A DNA stretch of 9,315 bases from the NCBI GenBank assembly GCA_014383605.1, contig JACNHM010000372.1, positions 1 through 9,315 on the forward strand. The letters run 5' to 3'. Source of the DNA: Chloroflexota bacterium. Lineage in GTDB: Bacteria; Chloroflexota; Anaerolineae; UBA3071. Made by a program: the position numbers and the translations under genes. The first letter of the stretch is position 1. Each line of letters opens with the position of its first letter. Positions 1 through 5,309 of this stretch are shown piece by piece. The notes under the pieces were generated by a model, which ran no database searches, had not been told where the DNA came from, and worked only from the letters and a program-made list of their open reading frames with translations.

Positions 1-4
1 GCGC

Positions 5-33
5 TTTTCACTTTGCGCAGCTTGGGGTATAAT
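5..33 (+). promoter_or_regulatory. Candidate sigma-70 promoter P1 (distal)
   Basis: A perfect TATAAT at 28-33 lies 17 bases downstream of TTTTCA at 5-10, which matches 4 of 6 bases of the TTGACA consensus. Transcription from here would begin near 40 and read into the exonuclease-like gene. No TG extension precedes the -10 box. The hexamers and spacing are seen; promoter activity is inferred. Confidence 0.45.
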
Positions 34-42
34 GAGCCAGGA

Positions 43-71
43 TTGCCGTGCTGGCCTGTCTGTGGTAGAAT
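43..71 (+). promoter_or_regulatory. Candidate sigma-70 promoter P2 (proximal)
   Basis: TTGCCG (43-48) and TAGAAT (66-71) are separated by 17 bases; each box departs modestly from consensus. A start near 78 would give a leader of about 20 bases before the ATG at 100, just enough for the TGAGGAG ribosome site at 88-94. It lies directly downstream of P1, so the two may act in tandem. Confidence 0.4.
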
Positions 72-99
72 AGGCGACAATGCGAGTTGAGGAGAGACG

Positions 100-645
100 A
101 TGGCGAACGGTGATAGCAACACGGTTTTCTTCGATGTGGAAACGCAGCGTTTGATTGATGAGGTCGGCGGCTGGCGCAACATCGCTCGGCTGGGCTTGGC
201 GGCTGCCGTAACGTACAGCACCAGCGACGGCCTGTTTCGTCACTACACCGAGGACCAGGTCGCCGACTTGGTCGCCGAGCTGCAGGCAGCCGATCTGGTG
301 GTGGGCTTCAACGTCCTCCGCTTTGACTATGAGGTGTTGCGCCCCTACACCAACGTAGATCTGCAGCAGTTGCCCACAGTGGATATGCTGGCGCACATCT
401 ACCGGCGGCTGGGATTCCGGGTCAGTCTGGATTCCCTGGCCGGAGCCACGCTGGGGACGAACAAGTCCGCCGATGGCATTCAGTCCGTGCGCTGGTACAG
501 GCAGGGCCTGATAGATGAGGTGTTGGCCTACTGCGAGCAGGACGTGGCCGTCACACGCGATCTTTACCAGTTTGGGCAGCAACACAAGTATCTGCAGTAT
601 CGCGATAAGTATTGGCGACTGCAGCAGGTAGCGGTCAGTTGGTGA
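100..645 (+). CDS. Ribonuclease H-like 3'-5' exonuclease-fold protein (DnaQ/YprB-like)
   Basis: This 181-residue protein carries the DEDDy exonuclease signature. Motif I is FFDVET (D12, E14). Motif II is GFNVLRFDYEVL (N71, F75, D76). Motif III is YCEQD (Y144, D148), the YxxxD form that names the DEDDy subclass. D95 (TVDML) is another conserved-looking acid. Such proteins remove nucleotides 3'-5' from DNA or RNA using two metal ions; the true substrate cannot be read from the sequence. It is a stand-alone domain, whereas relatives are often fused to or beside helicases, and no helicase is visible here. The ATG at 100 is well supported by TGAGGAG at 88-94, five bases upstream. The next gene follows closely in the same direction, so the two are probably co-transcribed. 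The fold is seen confidently; cellular role (repair, RNA turnover) is inference. Confidence 0.85.
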   Translation: MANGDSNTVFFDVETQRLIDEVGGWRNIARLGLAAAVTYSTSDGLFRHYTEDQVADLVAELQAADLVVGFNVLRFDYEVLRPYTNVDLQQLPTVDMLAHIYRRLGFRVSLDSLAGATLGTNKSADGIQSVRWYRQGLIDEVLAYCEQDVAVTRDLYQFGQQHKYLQYRDKYWRLQQVAVSW

Positions 646-656
646 CGCGGTAGGGT

Positions 657-698
657 CGCAGGAGTGCAAAGGCGCAAGGGAGCAGGGGGAGTGGGAGA
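657..698 (+). repeat. Degenerate G-rich heptamer array
   Basis: The segment splits into six consecutive 7-base units: CGCAGGA, GTGCAAA, GGCGCAA, GGGAGCA, GGGGGAG, TGGGAGA. The units are degenerate but share the G-rich/CA-rich cadence of short tandem repeats known from filamentous bacteria. It fills the gap after the exonuclease gene and runs into the 5' end of the radical SAM frame, blurring that gene's start. It is related in style to the arrays at 3369, 4104 and 4431. Confidence 0.5.
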
Positions 699-1650
699 GG
701 ATCGGGCGGCAGGGAGGTTTGAGCCGGCGTATCTGGCCCTGCATCGCTCTGGGGAGTTGCAGCGGCGGGTCGCCGTGGCCTACGAGCGCTTGCGGGAATG
801 TGACCTCTGCGCCCGCGAATGCCGCGTCGACCGGCGGCGGGGGGAAGTAGGGAGCTGCAACACGGGCGAGCGGGCGGTGGTGTGCAGTTACCATGCTCAT
901 TTCGGAGAGGAAGACCCGCTGGTCGGCAGCCATGGCTCGGGAACCATCTTTTTCAGTTGGTGTAATCTCCAGTGCCAGTACTGTCAGAACTACGACATCA
1001 GCCAGATGGGGACGGGGCGGGAGGTAGAGCCGGAGGCGCTGGCGGCGATGATGCTCAGACTGCAGGCTGAAAGTTGTCATAATATCAACTTCGTCTCGCC
1101 CAGCCACGTGGTGGCGCAGATCCTGGCCGGCGTGTTGATCGCTGCCGAGGCCGGGTTGCGCTTGCCACTGGTCTACAACAGCGGCGGCTACGATTCGATG
1201 GCCACGCTGCGGCTGTTGGATACCGTTTTCGACATCTACATGCCAGACATGAAGTACGCCGACGAGGCGGTGGCCCGCAAATACTCGAAGGTGAAGAACT
1301 ATCCGGCGGTCAACCAGGCGGCGGTGAAGGAGATGCACCGCCAGGTGGGGGACCTGGCCCTGGACGAGCGGGGCGTGGCCCTGAGCGGGCTGTTGGTGCG
1401 TCATCTGGTGCTGCCCAACGACCTGGCCGGCACGGCGGCGATCGCTCGCTTCCTGGCGCAGGAGGTGTCCAAGGACACCTACATCAACGTCATGGATCAG
1501 TACCGCCCCTGCTATCGGGCCGACGAATACCCCGATCTGAACCGGCGTCTGACGCGGGCCGAGTACGAAGAGGCTGTGGGGGCAGTACGGGCAGCCGGCC
1601 TCTGGCGGTTGGATGAGCGACGGGTGCGGCTCTTCCAGCTGGTCCGTTGA
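691..1650 (+). CDS. Radical SAM protein, PflX / COG1313 family
   Basis: The protein shows the radical SAM cluster motif as [11 protein letters not shown] (CX3CX2C), the three cysteines that bind the 4Fe-4S cluster used to cleave S-adenosylmethionine. Upstream is a second Cys-rich block, [20 protein letters not shown] (CX2CX3CX11C), typical of the COG1313 branch related to pyruvate formate-lyase activase. Further family-like stretches are [24 protein letters not shown] and [10 protein letters not shown]. The protein is cytoplasmic, with no membrane segment. The physiological target of this family is not established, so activation of a glycyl radical enzyme is only a possibility, and none is encoded here. 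I place the start at GTG 691, with AAGGGAG at 676-682 eight bases upstream. A GTG at 664 would add nine residues translated from the heptamer array and has no properly spaced ribosome site. Total length is about 319 residues. Confidence 0.85.
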   Translation: MGEDRAAGRFEPAYLALHRSGELQRRVAVAYERLRECDLCARECRVDRRRGEVGSCNTGERAVVCSYHAHFGEEDPLVGSHGSGTIFFSWCNLQCQYCQNYDISQMGTGREVEPEALAAMMLRLQAESCHNINFVSPSHVVAQILAGVLIAAEAGLRLPLVYNSGGYDSMATLRLLDTVFDIYMPDMKYADEAVARKYSKVKNYPAVNQAAVKEMHRQVGDLALDERGVALSGLLVRHLVLPNDLAGTAAIARFLAQEVSKDTYINVMDQYRPCYRADEYPDLNRRLTRAEYEEAVGAVRAAGLWRLDERRVRLFQLVR

Positions 1651-1678
1651 AGGAAGCACGGTCTTGCAGGTCTCACTG

Positions 1679-1981
1679 ATGTCAGGTTCAAACGAGCCAA
1701 CAGAAAGCCTGGAGCGTTTGCGGGCCATCGTGCAGGGGCGGGTGCAGGGCGTGGGCTTCCGCTACTTTGTCCAGCACGAAGCCAGCGCCCTGGGACTCGG
1801 TGGCTACGTGCGCAACCAATGGGACGGCTCGGTGGAGGTTGTGGCCGAGGGCCCGCGCCAATCCCTGGAACGGTTGCGGGCTCGGCTGTCGGTTGGCCCC
1901 CGGTCGGCGTATGTCCAGGAGGTCAACGCCACCTGGGGGGCAGCCAGCGGCGAGTTTCGTTTCTTCAACGTGCGCTTTTAG
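1679..1981 (+). CDS. acyP: Acylphosphatase
   Basis: This 100-residue protein matches the compact acylphosphatase fold. It has the phosphate-cradle motif [12 protein letters not shown] with catalytic Arg28, followed by [12 protein letters not shown] with catalytic Asn46, and the family's usual aromatic/basic ending (FNVRF). The enzyme hydrolyses carboxyl-phosphate bonds such as those in acetyl phosphate or carbamoyl phosphate, in the cytoplasm. The family is normally about 90-100 residues, matching the ATG at 1679. An upstream in-frame ATG at 1613 would overlap the radical SAM gene and add 22 residues with no family resemblance. The ribosome site is weak (AGG at 1668-1670). The gene starts 28 bases after the radical SAM stop and is likely co-transcribed with it. 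Confidence 0.9.
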   Translation: MSGSNEPTESLERLRAIVQGRVQGVGFRYFVQHEASALGLGGYVRNQWDGSVEVVAEGPRQSLERLRARLSVGPRSAYVQEVNATWGAASGEFRFFNVRF

Positions 1982-2046
1982 CCGCCAGAAACGCACATCT
2001 GCCCGGTCTTCTGCCGCCCTCCCGAGCAGCAACCAGCAGCGTGGAC

Positions 2047-2064
2047 GGCGGCCGAGAGGCCGCC
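2047..2064 (+). terminator. Perfect 7-bp GC hairpin with GAGA tetraloop
   Basis: GGCGGCC (2047-2053) pairs perfectly with GGCCGCC (2058-2064) across the GNRA-type tetraloop GAGA. It lies 66 bases after the acylphosphatase stop and 23 bases before the next ATG. Only two T residues follow, so it lacks the U-tract of a classical intrinsic terminator. It may attenuate read-through, stabilise the upstream mRNA 3' end, or be a leader structure of the next gene. Confidence 0.4.
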
Positions 2065-2087
2065 TTCATCAAGTCAAAGAGACGATC

Positions 2088-3305
2088 ATGCAAAGTCGAA
2101 GCTCAGAGCGACTGGCCTGGATTATTCTCATCGCGGCCTTTGTCATTTTCTGCTTCCTGGCGGTGGCCATACCGCTCAGCATCCGCTGGTATATCCTGTA
2201 TGCCGCCGTACCTTTGCCCGCGCAGTTGAATCCTATCCAGGGGAAGCCGCTGGTGTGGGAACAGGGCTATGAGGAGGCACGCGGCGTAGTGGATTCCCGC
2301 GCCATCGCTGAGGGAACTCGCATCAGGACCGACGATGTGGATCGGGCGATGGTGACCGTGGGCCAGGTAGTGGGCAGCGAGACGGTTCTGGCTACTGTGC
2401 AACTCTATAGCAACAGCGAGTTGTTCCTCAATCAGGTTCGGGAGCCCCGTTTTGGTATAAGCCCAGAGCCATATCGCGTGACCCTGCAGGTGCTCAGCGG
2501 CCGCGTGCGTATCGTGGCTGCCCGGTCGGCGGTTCGCCCTCTGGATCTGACGGTGCACACACCTCATTGTCGGGCGCAGTTGACTGATGGCAGCTACTCT
2601 GTGGAGGTGAGCGGCGGCCAAACCGAGATTGCCGTGCGCTACGGCGAAGCGCAGGTCGTGGCGGCTGGCGAATTGGTGATCGTGCCCTTGGGGCAGCGCA
2701 CTCTGGTGCCGTGGGGACAGGCCCCGGCGTCGCCCATGCCTGCCGCACGGAATCTCATCGTCAACGGCAACTTCACTGAACCCTTAGCTCCTTCCTGGCA
2801 GACGGACACCTATCAACATTCCCCCGATGTGGTGGCGGGGACAGCAGAGATCGTTCTCAGCGATGGCCGACGGGGCATCTCCTTTTCCCGACGTGGTGAG
2901 GAAGGAACTCACACGGAGACGGGCATCAGTCAGGTCATTGACCAGGATGTACGGGACTACAATTTCCTCAGCCTGCGTCTGGACGTCCGGTTGATGTACC
3001 AGAGCTTGTCGGGCGGAGGCTACATGAGCTCCGAGTTCCCGCTGATGGTGCGCCTCAACTACACTGACGTGTATGGCAAGGAGCAGTTTTGGGTGCATGG
3101 CTTCTACATTCGTGATCCGGAGCAAAACTGGCCTATCCTGGACGGGGAGAAGATACCGTCGTTCATCTGGTATCCCTACGAATCCGGTAACCTGATTCAG
3201 ATTCTGCAAGCCACGCGGCCGGCACACATCAACAGTATTCGCATCTATGCCTCCGGCTGGAATTACGAAAGCATGGCGGCGGAGGTGGGCTTGATTGCCC
3301 GCTAG
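2088..3305 (+). CDS. Membrane-anchored FecR-like domain protein with C-terminal beta-sandwich
   Basis: The 405-residue product begins with a short basic segment and one hydrophobic helix (about residues 9-40, WIILIAAFVIFCFLAVAIPL), acting as signal anchor with the rest probably outside. Residues about 98-207 have the FecR-like repeated beta pattern: LQVLSGRVRIV, VHTPHCRAQLTDGSYSVEV, VRYGEAQVV, VPLGQRTLV. In classical FecR this region relays a signal to a sigma factor, but no sigma factor is nearby, so a structural or sensing surface role is more likely. After a Pro/Ala linker (about 210-220), residues 221-405 begin with LIVNGNFTEPLAPSW, an opening typical of galactose-binding-like (carbohydrate-binding) beta-sandwiches. 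ATG 2088 is chosen because the upstream in-frame extension overlaps acyP out of frame and has no anchor. Its ribosome site is weak (AAAGAGA). The following glycosyltransferase is likely a functional partner in envelope glycan work. Confidence 0.7.
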   Translation: MQSRSSERLAWIILIAAFVIFCFLAVAIPLSIRWYILYAAVPLPAQLNPIQGKPLVWEQGYEEARGVVDSRAIAEGTRIRTDDVDRAMVTVGQVVGSETVLATVQLYSNSELFLNQVREPRFGISPEPYRVTLQVLSGRVRIVAARSAVRPLDLTVHTPHCRAQLTDGSYSVEVSGGQTEIAVRYGEAQVVAAGELVIVPLGQRTLVPWGQAPASPMPAARNLIVNGNFTEPLAPSWQTDTYQHSPDVVAGTAEIVLSDGRRGISFSRRGEEGTHTETGISQVIDQDVRDYNFLSLRLDVRLMYQSLSGGGYMSSEFPLMVRLNYTDVYGKEQFWVHGFYIRDPEQNWPILDGEKIPSFIWYPYESGNLIQILQATRPAHINSIRIYASGWNYESMAAEVGLIAR

Positions 3306-3368
3306 CGGGCGTCGCTGGCAGACACATCGGGGCACGGGTGGGCTCATACTTTGCAGAGAGGGCAGATC

Positions 3369-3389
3369 GCAAGATGCAGGATGCAAGTT
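3369..3389 (+). repeat. Three-unit heptamer repeat at the glycosyltransferase start
   Basis: Three consecutive units, GCAAGAT, GCAGGAT and GCAAGTT, differ from one another at one or two positions. The candidate ATG of the downstream glycosyltransferase (3374) falls inside the first unit, so the repeat contributes its first codons. Confidence 0.6.
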
Positions 3390-5128
3390 GCGCGGGCGAG
3401 ACACAGTCGCCGACGGCGGAAGAGGCGCCCTTGCGCTTTTGGAGTGTGGACGGCCTGCTGCTAGGTCTTGCCCTGGCCTTGTTCCTGGCCCTGGCGGGCT
3501 ATCAGCTCGACTTGCCCGGACTGCACTATGACGAAGCCAAAGAAGCAGGTAACAACGCCCTGCAGATCCTGCAGGGCCTGCCGGGGCAGACGTTCCGGGG
3601 CGCGGGTCTTCGCCTGGGTGGTCGTCTCTTGCCGCTCATGGTGCAGGACTACATCGGCGCTCTGAACGTCTACCTGACCATCCCCTTCCTGGCCCTTTTC
3701 GGCGTCAGCGTGCCCGCGCTGCGGCTGCTGCCGTTGCTCATCGCCGCGGCGACGTTGCTGTTGCTGTACGTCCTGGCCTATGAAGCCTTCGGCCGCCGGG
3801 CGGCGGCCATCGCCGCGCTGCTGCTGGCGGTCAATCCCTCTTTCGTGTTCTGGAGCCGTCAGGGCATTTTTGTCACCAACGTCACGGCGGCCTTGGCCGT
3901 CGCCAGTGCGTTGACAACGCTGCGCTGGTGGCGGCAGCGCCGGCTCCGCCATCTCTATCTGACCGCCTTCTTGTGGGGACTGGGCATCTACGCCAAGCTC
4001 CTGTTCGTCTGGATCATCGGCGCGACCATCGCCGTCTGTGTCCTCGGCCAGTTGGCCCGCCGGATGAGCAACGCTGCGAAGACAGGTGCCAATCCCGCCT
4101 CGTCCCCTAACCCCTATCCCTTGACCCTTATCATCCCTCGGTCGCTGTTCTCTGTTCTCTGCTTTCTCTTTCCCCTGACACCATTGGTCCTGTTCAATGT
4201 GCAAACAGGCGGCACGCTGGCTTCCATCTTCGGCAATCTCAACTCCTCGTACTATGGGGTGCAGAATTTGGCTTTCGCAGCCAACTTCGTGCAACGCCTG
4301 AAGCAACTGCTGACTCTGCTGCGGGGCGACCATCTCTGGTATCTGGGAGACCGCCTGGCCAACGGAGCAGCCCCCTGGCTCGCCCTTGCCTCTGCCATTG
4401 CATGTGTGCTTGTGTGGGCTGTGAGATTATCTCGCCAACCTCGCCAACCTCGCCCCTCGCCCCTTGTCCCCCATTCCCCCTTGCCCCTTGCCTCTTGCCT
4501 CTTGCCCCTTGCCTTCTGCCTCTTGGTCGTCGTTCAGAGCAGTTTCACCGTCTCCGATCTCTTCATCACGCACTATGCCATCCTGTTGCCTTTTGTGTTC
4601 CTGGCTGTTGGCGCCATGGCCGGGGGACTGCTACGCTGGGGTGGGCGTCTGGCCCTCGTGCCTGTGCTGGCAGCGGTGCTCTGGTGGGGAGCGGGAGATC
4701 TGGGGGTAACGGTGCAGTATCACCGGGCGCTGGCGGCCAGCGGCGGCCACGCCGCCCATTCCGACGCCATCTACGATCTGGCGGCCTACCTGGATGCACA
4801 CGACTACGACGCCCCGTTGGTGCTCGACTGGGGGATTGAGGCCCCTCTGTACTTCCTCACCTCCGGCCGCGTGCAGCCGGTGGAGGTCTTCGGCTACGAG
4901 CGCCTCAACGCGCCCGACGCGGGCTTTGCCGGACGGCTGCAGCCTTTTCTGCAGGAGCCCGCCAACGTGTACCTGTTTCACGTTCCGGAGGAGGAGGTGT
5001 TCCGTGGCCGCCGCCAGGCCTTCGACCAGGTGGTGGCCGAGGCGGGCCTTGCCCCCCGTGTGGAGGAGGCCTTCTACGAGCGCAGCGGGCGCATGCTCTT
5101 CGTCCTGACACGGGTCGAACCGCCGTGA
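3374..5128 (+). CDS. GT39/ArnT-like polytopic membrane glycosyltransferase
   Basis: The 584-residue product (counted from ATG 3374) is strongly hydrophobic with about ten membrane segments, then a soluble tail from about residue 448. After the first helix (about 25-43) comes LPGLHYDEAKEAG, containing the Asp-Glu pair (D53, E54) characteristic of GT39/GT83 enzymes, which take sugar from a polyprenyl-phosphate donor and work on the outer face of the membrane. NPSFVFWSRQGIFVTN also fits the family. Acceptor is unknown; the adjacent surface protein suggests envelope glycosylation. Two stretches (about 244-267 and 353-385) are encoded by heptamer arrays and give Pro/Leu/Ser-rich sequence such as PYPLTLIIPRSLF and SPLPLASCLLPLAF; both flank or enter membrane segments. 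The ATG at 3374 is preferred (AGAGAGG about 11 bases upstream); a GTG at 3338 lacks a ribosome site but cannot be excluded. Confidence 0.8.
   Translation: MQDASCAGETQSPTAEEAPLRFWSVDGLLLGLALALFLALAGYQLDLPGLHYDEAKEAGNNALQILQGLPGQTFRGAGLRLGGRLLPLMVQDYIGALNVYLTIPFLALFGVSVPALRLLPLLIAAATLLLLYVLAYEAFGRRAAAIAALLLAVNPSFVFWSRQGIFVTNVTAALAVASALTTLRWWRQRRLRHLYLTAFLWGLGIYAKLLFVWIIGATIAVCVLGQLARRMSNAAKTGANPASSPNPYPLTLIIPRSLFSVLCFLFPLTPLVLFNVQTGGTLASIFGNLNSSYYGVQNLAFAANFVQRLKQLLTLLRGDHLWYLGDRLANGAAPWLALASAIACVLVWAVRLSRQPRQPRPSPLVPHSPLPLASCLLPLAFCLLVVVQSSFTVSDLFITHYAILLPFVFLAVGAMAGGLLRWGGRLALVPVLAAVLWWGAGDLGVTVQYHRALAASGGHAAHSDAIYDLAAYLDAHDYDAPLVLDWGIEAPLYFLTSGRVQPVEVFGYERLNAPDAGFAGRLQPFLQEPANVYLFHVPEEEVFRGRRQAFDQVVAEAGLAPRVEEAFYERSGRMLFVLTRVEPP
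4104..4174 (+). repeat. Heptamer array inside the GT39 coding frame (array A)
   Basis: Consecutive 7-base units are readable: CCCCTAA, CCCCTAT, CCCTTGA, CCCTTAT (4104-4131), then, after a short interval, two exact GTTCTCT copies (4147-4160), followed by GCTTTCT and CTTTCCC. The reading frame is open throughout and encodes a Pro-rich then Leu/Phe-rich stretch at the edge of a membrane helix. Confidence 0.75.
4431..4526 (+). repeat. Heptamer/nonamer array inside the GT39 coding frame (array B)
   Basis: The array begins with two exact CTCGCCAAC nonamers (4431-4448) and two CTCGCCC heptamers (4449-4462). It continues through degenerate C-rich units to five consecutive CTTGCCY units (4480-4514) and a variant TCTGCCT (4515-4521). 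The frame stays open; the translation changes from RQPRQPRPSP to a Leu-rich stretch that merges with the next hydrophobic segment. Confidence 0.8.
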
Positions 5129-5140
5129 GCGCAGGCGCCG

Positions 5141-5169
5141 TTGCTTTCCGTCGCAAGGTGTGCTATAAT
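5141..5169 (+). promoter_or_regulatory. Extended -10 sigma-70 promoter for the GH-like gene pair
   Basis: A perfect TATAAT (5164-5169) is preceded by TGC, making a TGn extended -10 element. TTGCTT (5141-5146) lies 17 bases upstream as a -35 box matching 3 of 6 bases, the usual weak -35 paired with an extended -10. It starts 13 bases after the glycosyltransferase stop. Transcription from about 5176 would give a leader of about 134 bases holding the inverted octamer repeat. This is the best promoter in the window and separates this transcription unit from the upstream pair. Confidence 0.65.
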
Positions 5170-5212
5170 CTGGTCAACGTAGCAGTTCCGACAGAGAGTG
5201 AGAGGAAGATGG

Positions 5213-5290
5213 GGAGACAAGGGGACAAGGAGACTATCGTGACCGCATGGCCAACGGGTCTCCTTGTCTCCCAGTCACCTTGTCTCCGTG
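5213..5290. repeat. Inverted octamer repeat in the 5' leader
   Basis: The right arm is four 8-base units, TCTCCTTG, TCTCCCAG, TCACCTTG and TCTCCGTG (5259-5290). The left arm carries the complementary type AGACAAGG, GGACAAGG, AGAC (5215-5234). ACAAGGAGAC (5225-5234) pairs perfectly with GTCTCCTTGT (5258-5267) and extends outward to 14 pairs with one G-T. GGAGACAAGG (5213-5222) pairs perfectly with CCTTGTCTCC (5278-5287) as an alternative outer stem. The RNA could form a long hairpin ending just before the ribosome site, leaving that site free. Confidence 0.75.
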
Positions 5291-5297
5291 TCACAGC

Positions 5298-5304
5298 AAG
5301 GAGG
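5298..5304 (+). promoter_or_regulatory. Ribosome binding site deciding the GH-like start
   Basis: AAGGAGG is a full Shine-Dalgarno match. It lies five bases before ATG 5310 and eight before a second in-frame ATG at 5313. It rules out the ATG at 5247, which would translate the repeat leader. Either of the two adjacent ATGs could be used. Confidence 0.85.
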
Positions 5305-5309
5305 CCAAC

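Noticed and set aside
1767..2087. N-terminal extension of the FecR-like protein upstream of 2088
   Set aside because: It overlaps acyP in another frame and reads as a low-complexity Arg/Pro/Ala sequence; ATG 2088 is followed at once by a proper membrane anchor.
3345..3350. CATACT as a -10 box for the glycosyltransferase gene
   Set aside because: No acceptable -35 hexamer lies 16-18 bases upstream, and the match to TATAAT is partial.
3461..4333. Antisense open frame of 290 codons opposite the glycosyltransferase
   Set aside because: Its Gln/Arg/Gly-rich product is a mirror of Leu/Ala codons in membrane helices on the other strand; no ribosome site or motif was seen.
4431..4526. CRISPR-like array
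   Set aside because: The units are only 7-9 bases, directly adjacent and without unique spacers, so this is a short tandem repeat.
5129..5160. Terminator after the glycosyltransferase gene
   Set aside because: Only tiny inverted repeats (GCGC...GCGC, TTGC...GCAA) are present, with no GC stem and no T-tract.
5247..5309. Upstream start for the GH-like gene at ATG 5247
   Set aside because: The 21 extra residues come from the octamer repeat, and the perfect AAGGAGG sits at 5298-5304 in front of ATG 5310/5313.
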